DNA of 64,000 bases from Mycobacterium sp. JS623 (lineage in GTDB: Bacteria; Actinomycetota; Actinomycetes; Mycobacteriales; Mycobacteriaceae). The translations under genes were made by a program, and so were the position numbers. The notes under the pieces were generated by a model. That model was not told the DNA's origin. It did no database searches and worked only from the letters and a program-made list of their open reading frames with translations. The DNA lies in contig NC_019966.1 in the NCBI RefSeq assembly GCF_000328565.1, positions 4,960,001-5,024,000 of the forward strand. The letters run 5' to 3'. Positions 53,354-63,724 of the stretch are shown in pieces (the first letter of the stretch is position 1; each line of letters begins with the position of its first letter).

Positions 53354-54667
53354 TCAGGGCAGGGCGCCGGGGCTGATCTCCTCGAGCATCTCGGTGACCA
53401 GCGCCGCGATCGGTGAGCGTTCGCTGCGTAGCAGCGTGATGTGCGCGAACAGCGGATGGCCCTTGAGCTTCTCGATCACCGCGGCCACACCGTCGTGGCG
53501 GCCCACCCGCAGATTGTCGCGCTGCGCGACATCGTGAGTGAGCACCACTCGCGATCCGGCGCCGAGCCGCGACAGCACGGTCAGCAATACGTTGCGCTCA
53601 AGGGACTGCGCCTCGTCGACGATCACGAATGAATCGTGCAACGAGCGGCCGCGGATGTGTGTCAGCGGCAGCACTTCGAGCATGCCGCGGGAGAGCACCT
53701 CTTCCAGTACCGCGGGGCTCGCCAGACCTTCGAGCGTGTCGAAGACGGCCTGCGCCCACGGGCCCATCTTTTCGCTCTCGCTGCCGGGCAGGTAGCCGAG
53801 CTCCTGTCCGCCGACCGCGTACAGCGGCCGGAACACGACGACCTTGCGCTGGGTGCGACGTTCCAGCACGGCCTCCAGCCCCGCGCACAGCGCGAGCGCA
53901 GACTTGCCGGTGCCCGCCTTGCCGCCGAGCGACACGATGCCGATCGACTCGTCTTGCAGAAGATCCAGTGCCACCCGCTGTTCGGCCGAGCGCCCGCGCA
54001 ACCCGAACACCTCGCGATCGCCACGCACCAGCTGCACCCGCTTCTCCGGATTGACCCGCCCCAACGCGTGCGAGGTGCCGCCAAGCAGTCGGACTCCGGT
54101 GTGGCACGGGAGGTTACGCGCCGCTTCCAGATCGATCTCGCCGTCTGCGTACAGCTTGTCGATGTCGTCGGCCGACAGCTCGATCTCGTCCATTCCCGTC
54201 CAGCCGGACGTGATGACGTCCTGCGCGTGATACTCATCGGCGGCCAGGCCGACCGCGCCCGCCTTCACCCGCAGCGGAATGTCCTTGCTGACCAACGTGA
54301 CTCGCTTACCCTCCGCGGCGAGGTTGGCCGCGACCGTCAGGATCCGCGCGTCATTGCTCTCGTTACGGAAGCCAGCGGGCAGCACATTCGGATCGCTGTG
54401 GTTCAGCTCGACGTGCAGCGTTCCGCCCTGCGTCCCAACAGGAATCGGCTGATCCAGCCGTCCGTGCTCGAGCCGCAGATCGTCGAACATCCGCAGTGCC
54501 TGCCGGGCGAACCAGCCAAGCTCATGGTGATGCCGCTTGGCTTCCAGCTCGCTGATGACCACCAACGGGACCACGACTTCATGTTCGGCAAACCTCGTTG
54601 CGGCCCAGGGATCGGACAGCAGCACGGAGGTGTCGAGCACATAGGTCCGGACGGCAGTTTTGGTCAC
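53354..54667 (-). CDS. phoH2: PhoH2: PIN domain + PhoH ATPase
   Basis: 437 residues from a GTG with GAGGAGC; an upstream ATG at 54718 is possible but unlike the M. tuberculosis start. PIN domain at about 5-130 ([30 protein letters not shown]), then a PhoH helicase domain with Walker [17 protein letters not shown], Walker [12 protein letters not shown]. It is an RNA helicase/RNase in mycobacteria, paired there with a small antitoxin (PhoAT). Confidence 0.93.
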   Translation of the reverse strand: MTKTAVRTYVLDTSVLLSDPWAATRFAEHEVVVPLVVISELEAKRHHHELGWFARQALRMFDDLRLEHGRLDQPIPVGTQGGTLHVELNHSDPNVLPAGFRNESNDARILTVAANLAAEGKRVTLVSKDIPLRVKAGAVGLAADEYHAQDVITSGWTGMDEIELSADDIDKLYADGEIDLEAARNLPCHTGVRLLGGTSHALGRVNPEKRVQLVRGDREVFGLRGRSAEQRVALDLLQDESIGIVSLGGKAGTGKSALALCAGLEAVLERRTQRKVVVFRPLYAVGGQELGYLPGSESEKMGPWAQAVFDTLEGLASPAVLEEVLSRGMLEVLPLTHIRGRSLHDSFVIVDEAQSLERNVLLTVLSRLGAGSRVVLTHDVAQRDNLRVGRHDGVAAVIEKLKGHPLFAHITLLRSERSPIAALVTEMLEEISPGALP

Positions 54668-54901
54668 GTAGCGCTCCTCGAGGCGAGGGAGTTCATGCGA
54701 CCCCGCACGAACACACATCGGCGGACGCTGCGGTACCAGGACCGGGGCCGGTCCTCTCGTGATAACGATCGGTACCGCCCGGATAGCAGAGCATGTCGCT
54801 AGCCATCGAGAAACGACGCTACTCCCGCTTCTCGCTTCGCGCCGTGCAGGCGCGCCGTGTCCGAGGTCGCCGGCCGGAGCGGCTCCGTGGCTAACCCTGG
54901 G
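54668..54901. other. Leader region between desA2 and phoH2
   Basis: About 230 bases. It contains the perfect hairpin AGGACCGG-GG-CCGGTCCT at 54738-54755 and two GGTACC boxes. On the minus strand two short frames precede phoH2: one of 33 codons from ATG at 54794 to TGA at 54693, and one whose TGA overlaps the phoH2 GTG (GTGA) but starts only at a GTG 16 codons earlier. Either may relate to the PhoAT antitoxin described for mycobacterial phoH2; I cannot decide. Confidence 0.4.
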
Positions 54902-55723
54902 TCAGAGGAACTGCTTCAGTGACGGCTCATCGGCGACGCCCCACGCGGTGATGCGGTCGGCGACCACCTGGCGCAGTTGCTCCGGTCCGAAGATGCCGGC
55001 GTCGGCCATGTGCGCAATCTTGTCCTTGTACGCGTCGATGTCGCCGCCGACGACGTCGAGTTCGGCTGCGCGCCGGGCGATCGCCTCGATCGTCTCCTCG
55101 CGACGGTAGCCAAGGCAGTGCCCGACGAGGTTGCCGAAGAACTCCTCGTGCCGCTCCTCGTCGCGGACGATCCGGCCGACCAACCCCTTCAGCACCGGCT
55201 CGGCGATCTGCGCCTCGAGGTTGCGGCAGAACACGGCGTGCTCGCGCTCGAAGAACGCCATGAACACCAGCCGCTCGATCTGGCTGTAGGTGTCGGCGCG
55301 ATAGCCCTTCATCACGTGCTCGACGCGCACGTCTTCGTTGGCGGCAGGGTCGATCTCGCGGGTGACGACGAGATAGTTGCGCAGCGCGATCGCGTGCAGG
55401 TGCTCCTCGGCGGTCCAGCGGCCGATCCAGCGGCCCCACTTCTCCTCGAGGATGAAGCTGAACACGAACTCGCGGTGATAGCCGGCGAGGTTGTCCTTGG
55501 TGATCAGCAGGATCTCGAGGGCATCGGTGACGACCTTGGGCAGGGTGACCTGCGATGGATCCCAGTCGCGGCCGCCGAGGAAGGCGAAGTTCTCGCCCTG
55601 CTCGAACGGCACGTAGTCGTGGGCGTACCAGAGGTCCTCGGAGTCGATGTGGCGCCGCAGTTCCTTCTGCACGACCGGCTCGAGCTCGAGTATCAGCGCA
55701 TTAGGTACAGGTTTCTGTGCCAT
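54902..55723 (-). CDS. desA2: Acyl-ACP desaturase DesA2
   Basis: 273 residues, closely matching M. tuberculosis DesA2 (275). Di-iron motifs are EEHLHAIALR and DEERHEEFF. It is soluble. It introduces a double bond in fatty acyl-ACP precursors of mycolic acids in this family. The order desA2-glyA-coaA is the conserved mycobacterial one. Confidence 0.93.
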   Translation of the reverse strand: MAQKPVPNALILELEPVVQKELRRHIDSEDLWYAHDYVPFEQGENFAFLGGRDWDPSQVTLPKVVTDALEILLITKDNLAGYHREFVFSFILEEKWGRWIGRWTAEEHLHAIALRNYLVVTREIDPAANEDVRVEHVMKGYRADTYSQIERLVFMAFFEREHAVFCRNLEAQIAEPVLKGLVGRIVRDEERHEEFFGNLVGHCLGYRREETIEAIARRAAELDVVGGDIDAYKDKIAHMADAGIFGPEQLRQVVADRITAWGVADEPSLKQFL

Positions 55724-55790
55724 AAAAGTAACTGTAACCCGAATTCACATGTTTTCTGAAATCGGGTGGCCGTGGCTCGCGCGCGCCGAA

Positions 55791-57257
55791 CTACAGCGTC
55801 AGGCCGGGGTACAGCGGGTTGGCCGCCAGCAGTTCCGTAGCGCCGGCGTGCACCCGCTCGGCGGTGCCGTCCGCCAGCTGGTACTTCGCTTTCGACGTTC
55901 CCTCCGGCTGCGTGTTGGACAGCACGTCGACCATCAGCTCGGCGACGCGGTCGAAGTCGTCGGCCCCGAAGCCGCGGGTAGTCAACGCCGGGGTGCCCAA
56001 CCGAATGCCGCTGGTGTACCAGGCGCCGTTGGGGTCGGCCGGGATCGAGTTGCGGTTGGTGACGACACCGGAGTCCAGCAGCGCGGACTCGGCCTGGCGA
56101 CCGGTCAGCCCGAACGATGTCACGTCGAGCAGCACGATGTGGTTGTCGGTGCCGCCGGTGACCAGTCGCGCGCCACGCTTCAAGAAGCCATCGGCGAGCG
56201 CCTTGGCGTTGTCTGCCACCCGCTGCGCGTAGGCCTGGAACGCTGGTTGACGGGCCTCGGCCAGCGCGACGGCCTTGGCCGCCATCACGTGAGAAAGCGG
56301 CCCGCCCAACACCATTGGGCAACCCTTGTCCACAGCGTCGGAGTATTCGGCAGTCGCCAGCACCAGCCCGCCGCGCGGCCCGCGCAGCGACTTGTGCGTC
56401 GTGGTGGTGGTGACGTGGGCGTGCGGCACCGGGTCCTCGTCGCCGGTGAACACCTTGCCCGCGACGAGGCCTGCGAAGTGCGCCATGTCGACCATCAGGG
56501 TGGCGCCCACCTCGTCGGCGATCTCACGCAGCTTGGCGAAGTTGACCCGCCGCGGGTAGGCCGAGTATCCGCCGACCAGGATCAGCGGCTTGAATTCGCG
56601 CGCGGCCTTCGCGAGCGCGTCGTAGTCGAGCAGCTCGGTGTTCGGGTCGGTGCCGTAGCTGCGCTGGTGGAACATCTTGCCGGAGATGTTCGGCCGGAAG
56701 CCGTGGGTCAAATGGCCGCCCGCGTCGAGCGACATGCCCATCAGCCGCTGGTTGCCTAGTTTGGCGCGCAGCTCCTGCCAGTCCGCCTCGGCGAGATCGT
56801 TGACGTTCTTCGCATTGAGCGCCGCTAGTCCGGGACCTTCTATGCGGGTGGCCAGGATCGCCCAGTACGCAACGAGGTTGGCGTCGATGCCCGAGTGCGG
56901 CTGCACATAGGCATAGGGCGAGCCGAACAGTTCGCGGGCGTGTTCGGCGGCCACGGTTTCGACGGTGTCGACGTTCTGGCAGCCGGCGTAGAACCGGTGC
57001 CCGATGGTGCCTTCTGCGTACTTGTCGGACAGCCAGCTGCCCATGGTGAGCAACGCCGCCGGTGAGGCGTAGTTCTCGCTGGCGATCAGTTTGAGCGAAT
57101 CCCGTTGGTCGGCAAGCTCTTTGCGTGTGGCCGCCGCGATGCGCGGCTCGACGGACTCGATGATCTGCAGGATCGAGCGGTAAGCGGCGCTTGCGGTATC
57201 GGCGTACTCGGCACCGGGAGCAGCGGTGGTGGTGGTCGCGGTCGAGTCAGCGGTCAT
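55791..57257 (-). CDS. glyA: Serine hydroxymethyltransferase (long form)
   Basis: 488 residues, longer than the usual ~426. Fold type I PLP enzyme: [40 protein letters not shown] with the PLP lysine (K in HKS), and [10 protein letters not shown]. It differs from M. tuberculosis GlyA1 in sequence detail and carries an insert of about 40 residues ([20 protein letters not shown]) before [11 protein letters not shown]. Converts serine and tetrahydrofolate to glycine and methylene-THF. Confidence 0.92.
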   Translation of the reverse strand: MTADSTATTTTAAPGAEYADTASAAYRSILQIIESVEPRIAAATRKELADQRDSLKLIASENYASPAALLTMGSWLSDKYAEGTIGHRFYAGCQNVDTVETVAAEHARELFGSPYAYVQPHSGIDANLVAYWAILATRIEGPGLAALNAKNVNDLAEADWQELRAKLGNQRLMGMSLDAGGHLTHGFRPNISGKMFHQRSYGTDPNTELLDYDALAKAAREFKPLILVGGYSAYPRRVNFAKLREIADEVGATLMVDMAHFAGLVAGKVFTGDEDPVPHAHVTTTTTHKSLRGPRGGLVLATAEYSDAVDKGCPMVLGGPLSHVMAAKAVALAEARQPAFQAYAQRVADNAKALADGFLKRGARLVTGGTDNHIVLLDVTSFGLTGRQAESALLDSGVVTNRNSIPADPNGAWYTSGIRLGTPALTTRGFGADDFDRVAELMVDVLSNTQPEGTSKAKYQLADGTAERVHAGATELLAANPLYPGLTL

Positions 57258-57373
57258 GCGGTTCAGCCTACGTCCCGCAGAATCGACTGAAGGCTCATGG
57301 TCTACCGCGGTTTACGTGAGGCGGTGGCGAAGTTCAGGCCGATTTTCCGCCATGGCGTCACGCAACGTGGCTG

Positions 57374-58588
57374 TCATGCCCGCAGCGCCGACGGAATCAG
57401 CGGCTCGTCTAGCAGTCGGCCGAAGCGCTCGGTGAGGCTGATCCCGTCGGGCCTGGCGTCCAGCCAGCCGCGGAGCAACCGGTAGCCCTCGACATAGGTG
57501 CTGGTGTAGGCGCGCCACAGCGGCGAGGACAGGAAGCGCAGCATTTGCCGGGCGCGCTCGTCGTTGACCAGCAGCCAGCGCTCGAGGAAGGCGACGACGT
57601 CGTCGACGTCGCGGTGCTCGTCGTGCAGCATCAGCGCGGCGTCCTGGCGCACGTCGGCCAGCGCTGCCGAGGCTTCCGACACGCCCTCCGCGCGCTCGCC
57701 GTCGAACCGCAGCCCCAGATCCGCGTATATGTCGCTGGCCCAGCCGCCCCAGTTCGGTCCGATCGCGGCGTGCAGCGCCAGGTCGGCCAGCCCCTCGGCC
57801 ATCAGGCATTGCGGCGTGTTGACCAGGAAGATCGTCTGCTCGGCCTGGCCCTTGCCCTCGACGAGGCCCGCTTCCTTGCGGCAGTGCTCGGTGTGGTGGC
57901 CCGGATAGGACTCGTGCGCGACCAGCCGCGGCAGGTTGGACATCTGCTGCTTGAGGTCGGCGTTGACGGCGACGGTGGAGCGGTAGTCGCCGAGGTAGTA
58001 GTTGAACCCCGACCATGGCTTGTCGGTGACCACCTCGTAGGTGATGGTCTCGGTGTCGGGCAAGGGGTATTCGGCGCGCACCCGGTCACGCAGCGCGCTG
58101 GAGAACGCGTGGATGGCTTCCTCGAGCCGGGCCGGCGGGATCTCTTCGGACGCGCGGTAGTTCTGCATGCGTTCGGCGAGCGATCCGTTGCCCGGTAGCG
58201 CGTCGTCGAGCTTGCGGTGGGCCTGCTCGTAGCGCTCGGGATCACCCTTGGTGATGCGCACGTCGAAGTAGGCGGCAACCTCGTCGACGAAGCCGACGTC
58301 CTGGCCCGCGAATTTCTTGCCCGCGCAGGCCAGCGCCCGCAGGTGGGCCGCGACGTAGTCAGCGCGGGCCGGTTCGAGACCATCGGGGATTTCGGCCAGC
58401 AATCGCTCGGCCTGAACGGCCAGGTCAGCGGGGTCCGGGACCGGCTCGTTCTGTACCTGTTGACGCAGGGCGGGGTCGCCGGTGAAGGAGTCGACGTAGC
58501 CGTGCTCGATCCGGTCGAAGCGCAAACCGAGCAGCAGATACTCACGGACTAAGGGAGATGAAGCGCCGGCGCCCGGGCCCATATTCAT
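57374..58588 (-). CDS. DUF885 family putative metalloprotease
   Basis: About 404 residues from the ATG at MNMGPGAG. The motif [11 protein letters not shown] contains an HExxxxH-type zinc site, and later [14 protein letters not shown] sequence ([15 protein letters not shown]) supplies the Glu. No signal peptide. DUF885 proteins are thought to be metallopeptidases; no substrate is known. Divergent from coaA with 30 bases between the starts. Confidence 0.8.
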   Translation of the reverse strand: MNMGPGAGASSPLVREYLLLGLRFDRIEHGYVDSFTGDPALRQQVQNEPVPDPADLAVQAERLLAEIPDGLEPARADYVAAHLRALACAGKKFAGQDVGFVDEVAAYFDVRITKGDPERYEQAHRKLDDALPGNGSLAERMQNYRASEEIPPARLEEAIHAFSSALRDRVRAEYPLPDTETITYEVVTDKPWSGFNYYLGDYRSTVAVNADLKQQMSNLPRLVAHESYPGHHTEHCRKEAGLVEGKGQAEQTIFLVNTPQCLMAEGLADLALHAAIGPNWGGWASDIYADLGLRFDGERAEGVSEASAALADVRQDAALMLHDEHRDVDDVVAFLERWLLVNDERARQMLRFLSSPLWRAYTSTYVEGYRLLRGWLDARPDGISLTERFGRLLDEPLIPSALRA

Positions 58589-58618
58589 GGCCTCAACCGT
58601 AAATGCAAGACTGAGCCC

Positions 58619-59557
58619 ATGCCGCGGCTGAGCGAGCCGAGCCCCTATGTGGAGTTCGACCGGAGTCAATGGCGCGCCCTGCGCATGTCGACGCCGATGA
58701 AGTTGACGGAAGACGAGGTGCTGCAGCTGCGGGGTCTCGGCGAGAAGCTGGATCTGCTGGAGGTCGAAGAGGTCTACCTGCCGCTGGCTCGGTTGATCCA
58801 CCTTCAGGTCGCGGCGCGCCAGCGGTTGTTCGCCGCTACGTCTGAGTTCCTTGGTGAGCCGCAGCAGAATCCGGACCGGCCGGTGCCGTTCGTCATTGGT
58901 GTGGCCGGCAGCGTCGCGGTCGGCAAGTCGACGACTGCCCGTGTGCTGCAAGCTCTTCTGGCCCGCTTCGGGAACCACCCGCAGGTCGACCTGGTCACCA
59001 CCGACGGCTTCCTATATCCGAATGCCGAGCTGACCCGACGAAACCTGATGCACCGCAAGGGTTTTCCTGAGAGCTACGACCGGCGCGCGCTGATGCGGTT
59101 CGTCACGGCCGTCAAGTCGGGTGCCGACAAGGTCTGCGCGCCGGTGTATTCGCATCTGCTCTACGACATCGTGCCTGGCGAAAAGCAGATCATCAAACAC
59201 CCGGAGATCCTGATTCTCGAGGGCCTCAATGTATTACAGACGGGCCCGGCGCTGATGGTGTCGGATCTGTTCGACTTCTCGGTGTACGTCGATGCCCGCA
59301 TCGAGGATATCGAGCATTGGTATATCAACCGGTTCCTCGGCCTGCGGACGACGGCGTTCGCCGATCCGGCATCGCACTTCCACCACTACGCCACGTTGAC
59401 CGATGAAGCCGCGGTGTTCGCGGCCCGCGATATCTGGCATTCGATCAACCGGCCCAACCTGATTGAGAACATCCTGCCGACGCGCCCCCGCGCGACGCTG
59501 GTGTTGCGCAAGGACGCCGACCACGCGATCAACCGGCTGCGGCTGCGCAAGCTGTAG
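58619..59557 (+). CDS. coaA: Pantothenate kinase, type I
   Basis: 312 residues, matching M. tuberculosis CoaA. Walker A is [17 protein letters not shown], and [28 protein letters not shown] and [13 protein letters not shown] define the family. It catalyses the first step of CoA synthesis and is essential in mycobacteria. Confidence 0.95.
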   Translation: MPRLSEPSPYVEFDRSQWRALRMSTPMKLTEDEVLQLRGLGEKLDLLEVEEVYLPLARLIHLQVAARQRLFAATSEFLGEPQQNPDRPVPFVIGVAGSVAVGKSTTARVLQALLARFGNHPQVDLVTTDGFLYPNAELTRRNLMHRKGFPESYDRRALMRFVTAVKSGADKVCAPVYSHLLYDIVPGEKQIIKHPEILILEGLNVLQTGPALMVSDLFDFSVYVDARIEDIEHWYINRFLGLRTTAFADPASHFHHYATLTDEAAVFAARDIWHSINRPNLIENILPTRPRATLVLRKDADHAINRLRLRKL

Positions 59558-59574
59558 ACCCGAACACGTCGAAT

Positions 59575-59621
59575 GGCCACTTATGACACGCGTTTCGGGA
59601 GAAACCGTGCCATAAGTGGCC
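59575..59621. terminator. Long hairpin between convergent genes
   Basis: A 47-base near-perfect inverted repeat: outer stem GGCCACTTATG/CATAAGTGGCC (11 bp), then CACG/CGTG and TTTC/GAAA around GGGA. Located 18 bases after coaA and before the convergent membrane protein gene, so it can end both transcripts. It could also be a small palindromic repeat element. Confidence 0.6.
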
Positions 59622-59630
59622 GCTGGACGA

Positions 59631-60038
59631 CTACTTGGCGCGGCGCCAGCCCTGGTATTGCAGTTCGGCCATGATCAGGGTGTAGACACCGACGGCCAAG
59701 GTCGACACCACACCTGTGGTGGTCAGCGGGAAGACGTCCGCCAGCACGAAGACGATGCTTGCGACCGTGTAGAGCACGTTGCCCGCGGCGATCACAATGC
59801 CCGCCTGCCTGACCGACGGCCTCGCGGCCAGGAGAAACACGCCCACAGCGAAGGCGACGAAGAGTGCGCTCACGGAGTACTCGAATGCCTTTGTAATGCC
59901 TGATGTCTCCGAGATCCAGCCGGCCAGCGCGAGGCCTGCGATACCCATCAGTCCGCTGCAGGTCGCGTCGGTTCGAAGGGCGAAGCGCAGGAACGAGTCG
60001 CTGGATTGCGCGAGTTTCGGTGTGCTGATGGCGGTCAT
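59631..60038 (-). CDS. Small four-helix membrane protein, tandem copy 2
   Basis: 135 residues with four hydrophobic helices (CSGLMGIAGLALAGWI, SVSALFVAFAVGVFLLA, GIVIAAGNVLYTVASIVFVL, GVVSTLAVGVYTLIMAEL). Same length and plan as the upstream gene, from MTAIST through SFLRFALRTDAT versus SLLRFALRADAT. No known function. Confidence 0.8.
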   Translation of the reverse strand: MTAISTPKLAQSSDSFLRFALRTDATCSGLMGIAGLALAGWISETSGITKAFEYSVSALFVAFAVGVFLLAARPSVRQAGIVIAAGNVLYTVASIVFVLADVFPLTTTGVVSTLAVGVYTLIMAELQYQGWRRAK

Positions 60039-60126
60039 GAAACTTCCTTTCTTGTTGGGTGAGTACCGTTCCGGAGCCGACGCCGCAACCTCTTACGGCG
60101 GCGGCTCCGGACCAGTCATGTGGGAA

Positions 60127-60534
60127 TCACGCGAGACGACGCACTCCGAGGTATTGGGCGGAGGCGAAGGCGAGGGTCGCGACGGTGAATGCGACCGTCG
60201 CGGCGACTCCGAGTTCGGTCAGCGGTAGCCACCCGGCGACGAGGACTACGGTGACGAGGATCGCGAAGGCGACGTTTCCGGCCAGCACACCGACGCCGAC
60301 GCGTCGGACGTCGGGCAGGCCGGCGGCCAGGTAGATCGCAGCGCCGTAGACCACCAAGGCCGCGCCGCCGATCCACTCCGACGTCGACGACAGACCGGAC
60401 GGCCGCGACAGCGGATCGGCCGCCATCGCGACGAGCAGCCCAAGGCCGGCACACAGGGTGGCGTCGGCGCGAAGGGCAAAACGTAATAGCGAGTCGGTAC
60501 TTTCCCGGACCGGGCGGGTGCTGATTGCGGTCAT
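60127..60534 (-). CDS. Small four-helix membrane protein, tandem copy 1
   Basis: 135 residues with four hydrophobic segments (AGLGLLVAMAADP, IGGAALVVYGAAIYLAAG, VGVLAGNVAFAILVTVVLVA, VAATVAFTVATLAFASAQYL). A paralogue of the next gene downstream with the same start MTAIST and the same length. 88 bases separate the two. Confidence 0.8.
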   Translation of the reverse strand: MTAISTRPVRESTDSLLRFALRADATLCAGLGLLVAMAADPLSRPSGLSSTSEWIGGAALVVYGAAIYLAAGLPDVRRVGVGVLAGNVAFAILVTVVLVAGWLPLTELGVAATVAFTVATLAFASAQYLGVRRLA

Positions 60535-60668
60535 GGTTCTGAGATTGCTCAGAATCCACTGCCAGATCGACGCCGGACGCTGCCAGTTACTGCCAGCCGC
60601 AGGTCAGCGACGATGCGGGCGAGGAACGAGCCCGAGGAGGAGGTGACCAATCAGGGCTGGGCAACGAC

Positions 60669-62018
60669 TCAATCTTGGGCAGCGACGAGATTTCCGCGCA
60701 GATCCGCGGCGATCAGCCGGGCCGCGGCGTTCTGCCAATTGTGCAGCGACCGCTGCGGCACCTCGGTGACGAACCACTGCCACGCCTGCCGGGCAACCGG
60801 GTCCAGTCCCGAGGCGGTGGCGTTCTGCGCGTAGGCGCGCACCCCGACGACATACGGGAAGTACAGCGAGTTGTAATGCCGCCATTGCTCGGTAGTGCCG
60901 AAGTCGCCGCCGTCGCGGGGCTTGAGCCGTGCGATGTGATCGGCCAGCAGGGCCTTGAGTTCGTTGGCTCGCTCCAACGGTGCATCGGGCGCGCCGCGGG
61001 CGGCCAGCCGCTCATCGATGATCGGCAGCGCTGTCAGCGGACTGGCGACGAGCTTGGACAGATCGCCGTAGTGGCCGAGCGCGCGGCGGGTGAGGCGGAC
61101 GAAGGTGTCGTCATCGACACCGTCGAGCGGGTTGGCCGACCGTAGCGGCAACGCCGCTTCGGTGCGCCGCAACGCGGCGCGGTCGGCCCGGAGGTCGGGC
61201 GAGCGGGAGAACGCGACACGGTCGAGCAGCCCGGCCAACGGATCGGCGAGCACGTTGATCGCGATTGCGATGCCCAGGCTGGTGAACAGCAGCACCGTCA
61301 ACGCCGTCTGCTGCCCCGATACCGCAAGGCCGATCAACAGCTGCCCGCCGAACAACAGCGCCACCACGGCTGTCGCCGCGAACGACCGCAGCATATCGGC
61401 CCGCAACGCCTGCCCCTCGTCGAACGCGTCCCACATCGCGACGGCCAAGCCGAGCACCCCGACGTCGAACCCCGTGGACGCCAACGCAATCCAGCTCGGG
61501 ACCAAACCCAGCGGGATGACGACGATCGCGTTGGCGAGCGCGAAGAACAGCGTGCCGATCACAACGAACCGTGTGACACGTCGGGGCGAGCGCTGCATCA
61601 CCACGATGATCATCGCGCCCAGCGTGGACGACGAGATCGCCGCGAACATCACCCAGTGACCCAGCCGCACCGGGCCGTCGACGTTGCCTGCCAGCACGGC
61701 GCCGAACAGCGCGACAGCGCCGACACCGGCCACAAGCGCGATTTCGCCTACCCGACTGCGCCAGGTGTCACTCGGCCGCGACATTTCGAGCAATACCGCG
61801 AACCACGCGACGCCAGGCACGACGACGAGGTAGACCTCGATGCTGCTCAGCACGTCGGACCCGCTGACAACGCGGACCGCATCGAGCGCCACCACTGATG
61901 CGAAACTGGTCAACCCGATCGCGGCGAGGACCAGCACGGGCTTGCGTGGGTCACGGGCCAGCAGATAGAGGCCCAACCACCAGCTGAGCGAGAACACCAC
62001 CGCTGACCACGCAGCCAT
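60669..62018 (-). CDS. Multi-pass membrane protein with C-terminal soluble domain
   Basis: 449 residues. About seven or eight hydrophobic segments occupy the first 250 residues (e.g. AVVFSLSWWLGLYLLA, VEIALVAGVGAVALFGAVL-like stretch, FVVIGTLFFALANAIVVIPL), then a long charged cytoplasmic region of about 190 residues (DRVAFSRSPDLRADRAALRR, DDTFVRLTRRALGHYGDL). The layout recalls membrane sensor proteins related to 7TM-histidine kinase heads, but no catalytic domain is recognisable. Unknown. Confidence 0.75.
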   Translation of the reverse strand: MAAWSAVVFSLSWWLGLYLLARDPRKPVLVLAAIGLTSFASVVALDAVRVVSGSDVLSSIEVYLVVVPGVAWFAVLLEMSRPSDTWRSRVGEIALVAGVGAVALFGAVLAGNVDGPVRLGHWVMFAAISSSTLGAMIIVVMQRSPRRVTRFVVIGTLFFALANAIVVIPLGLVPSWIALASTGFDVGVLGLAVAMWDAFDEGQALRADMLRSFAATAVVALLFGGQLLIGLAVSGQQTALTVLLFTSLGIAIAINVLADPLAGLLDRVAFSRSPDLRADRAALRRTEAALPLRSANPLDGVDDDTFVRLTRRALGHYGDLSKLVASPLTALPIIDERLAARGAPDAPLERANELKALLADHIARLKPRDGGDFGTTEQWRHYNSLYFPYVVGVRAYAQNATASGLDPVARQAWQWFVTEVPQRSLHNWQNAAARLIAADLRGNLVAAQD

Positions 62019-62058
62019 GGCTCAAGTGTGGCATCACATGCCAGATCGGCCGAGCCGA

Positions 62059-62856
62059 TTACAGGCCGTACCGGCGATGGCGCGCGGTGTAGTCACGCAG
62101 CGCCCGGAGGAAGTCGACCCGCCGGAACTCCGGCCAGTACGCCTCGGTGAACCACATCTCCGAGTACGCGCTCTGCCACAGCAGGAAGCCGGACAGCCGC
62201 TGCTCCCCCGATGTGCGGATCACCAGATCGGGGTCCGGTTGTCCCGAGGTGTAGAGGTTCTCCGAGATCGCGTCGGCGGTGACGGCCTCGATCAACCGCT
62301 CGCCGCTAGCGCCGTCGGCCAGCTGCTTGCCGAGTAGCGCCCGAACCGCATCGACAATCTCCTGGCGCCCGCCGTAGCCGACAGCGAGGTTGACATGGAA
62401 TACCCCGGCAGCCGCTTCCGACTGCGTCGACTCGACGGCCTCGCGCAGCCGTCGCGCCGGCTCCTCCCCGATCAGCTCGAGGTCGCCGACCGTACGGACA
62501 CTCCATCGATTGGCAGGGGCGCAGATCTCCTCGGTGACGTCGGTGATGATCCCGATGAGCGACGCCAGCTCACCCGGGTCACGCTGCAGGTTCTCGGTGG
62601 ACAGCAGATAGACCGTGGCCATCTCGATGCCGGCTTCCTGACACCAGCGCAGCATCTCGGCGATCTTGCGGGCACCCATTCGGTAGCCGTAGCTCACGTC
62701 AGCGTGACCAGCATCACGTGCCCATCGTCGGTTACCGTCACACAGCACCGCGATGTGGCGGGGCAGTTCAGTTTTCGAGGACGCCAACCCCTGACGCAGC
62801 CGCATCTCGTAGAGGCGGTACATCGGTTCCTTGAGACGAGGAGGAATGATGTCCAC
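62059..62856 (-). CDS. Short-chain Z-isoprenyl diphosphate synthase (Rv1086-like)
   Basis: 265 residues from a GTG ([11 protein letters not shown], matching the M. tuberculosis Rv1086 start). [14 protein letters not shown] holds the catalytic Asp of cis-prenyltransferases, then [42 protein letters not shown]. Rv1086 makes (2Z,6E)-farnesyl diphosphate, a precursor of decaprenyl phosphate carrier lipid. Its 5' end overlaps the start region of the divergent gene's upstream DNA. Confidence 0.92.
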   Translation of the reverse strand: MDIIPPRLKEPMYRLYEMRLRQGLASSKTELPRHIAVLCDGNRRWARDAGHADVSYGYRMGARKIAEMLRWCQEAGIEMATVYLLSTENLQRDPGELASLIGIITDVTEEICAPANRWSVRTVGDLELIGEEPARRLREAVESTQSEAAAGVFHVNLAVGYGGRQEIVDAVRALLGKQLADGASGERLIEAVTADAISENLYTSGQPDPDLVIRTSGEQRLSGFLLWQSAYSEMWFTEAYWPEFRRVDFLRALRDYTARHRRYGL

Positions 62857-62911
62857 GAGGATCCAGACTACTGTTTCGGTCGAAGACCCCCATGGCATTG
62901 ATGGAGGTGAC

Positions 62912-63649
62912 ATGGCCCAGATCGACACCGCCGACGAGGCCCAGCAACAGCCGCCGCGCGTATACGCCGAGGACTTGCCCGAAGCCGTTGCCGATGGCGT
63001 CGCCCAGTTCCTCGGCAAGCCACGGCTGCGCGGCTGGATCCACGTCTATGGCGCCGTCGTCGCGTTCATCGCCGGCGCCGCGCTGGTGTCGGTGTCGTGG
63101 GCCGTGGAGTCGACGCGCGCCGGCCTGGCCACGCTGCTCTACACCTTCACGATCGTGGCCATGTTCGCCGTCAGCGGCACCTACCACCGGGTGACCTGGC
63201 GCTCGGTGGATGCGCGCAAGTGGATGAAGCGCGCGGATCACTCGATGATCTTCATCTTCATCGCGGGCAGCTACACGCCGTTCGCCCTACTGGCGTTGCC
63301 GTCGGAAAAGGGCTGGGTGCTGTTCTGGATCGTGTGGGGCGGCGCGATCGCGGGCGTGCTGCTCAAGATGTTCTGGCCGTCCGCGCCGCGCTGGGTCGGT
63401 GTGCCGCTGTACATCCTGCTCGGCTGGGTCGCGGCGTGGTTCGTCGGACCGATCATGGACGGCGCAGGCGTCGCCGCGCTGGTGTTGTTGATCGTCGGCG
63501 GTGCGCTGTATTCGATCGGTGGCGTTCTCTATGCGCTGAAGTGGCCCAACCCGTGGCCGACGACATTCGGGCACCACGAGTTCTTCCACGCCTGTACCGC
63601 GGTCGCGGCGATCTGCCACTACATCGCGATGTGGTTCGCCGTCTTCTAG
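62912..63649 (+). CDS. Hemolysin III family membrane protein
   Basis: 245 residues from an ATG with GGAGGTGA four bases upstream; the longer frame from 62831 has weaker support. About seven membrane helices and motifs [24 protein letters not shown] and [16 protein letters not shown], where the conserved His/Asp/Ser make up the zinc site of the PAQR/Hly-III superfamily. M. tuberculosis Rv1085c is the counterpart. Role unknown, possibly ceramidase-like. Confidence 0.92.
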   Translation: MAQIDTADEAQQQPPRVYAEDLPEAVADGVAQFLGKPRLRGWIHVYGAVVAFIAGAALVSVSWAVESTRAGLATLLYTFTIVAMFAVSGTYHRVTWRSVDARKWMKRADHSMIFIFIAGSYTPFALLALPSEKGWVLFWIVWGGAIAGVLLKMFWPSAPRWVGVPLYILLGWVAAWFVGPIMDGAGVAALVLLIVGGALYSIGGVLYALKWPNPWPTTFGHHEFFHACTAVAAICHYIAMWFAVF

Positions 63650-63724
63650 GTCACCCTTTCCGCTCGAGCGGCCGTGTTTGTACACGACACGCCGCCGAAA
63701 GGTGGCATTTTGGGGTCGCTCGCG
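63650..63724. other. Short intergenic gap with palindromes
   Basis: 75 bases between convergent genes with self-complementary segments CGCTCGAGCG and GTGTTTGTACACG. A terminator role is likely; no long hairpin with a T run is visible. Confidence 0.35.
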
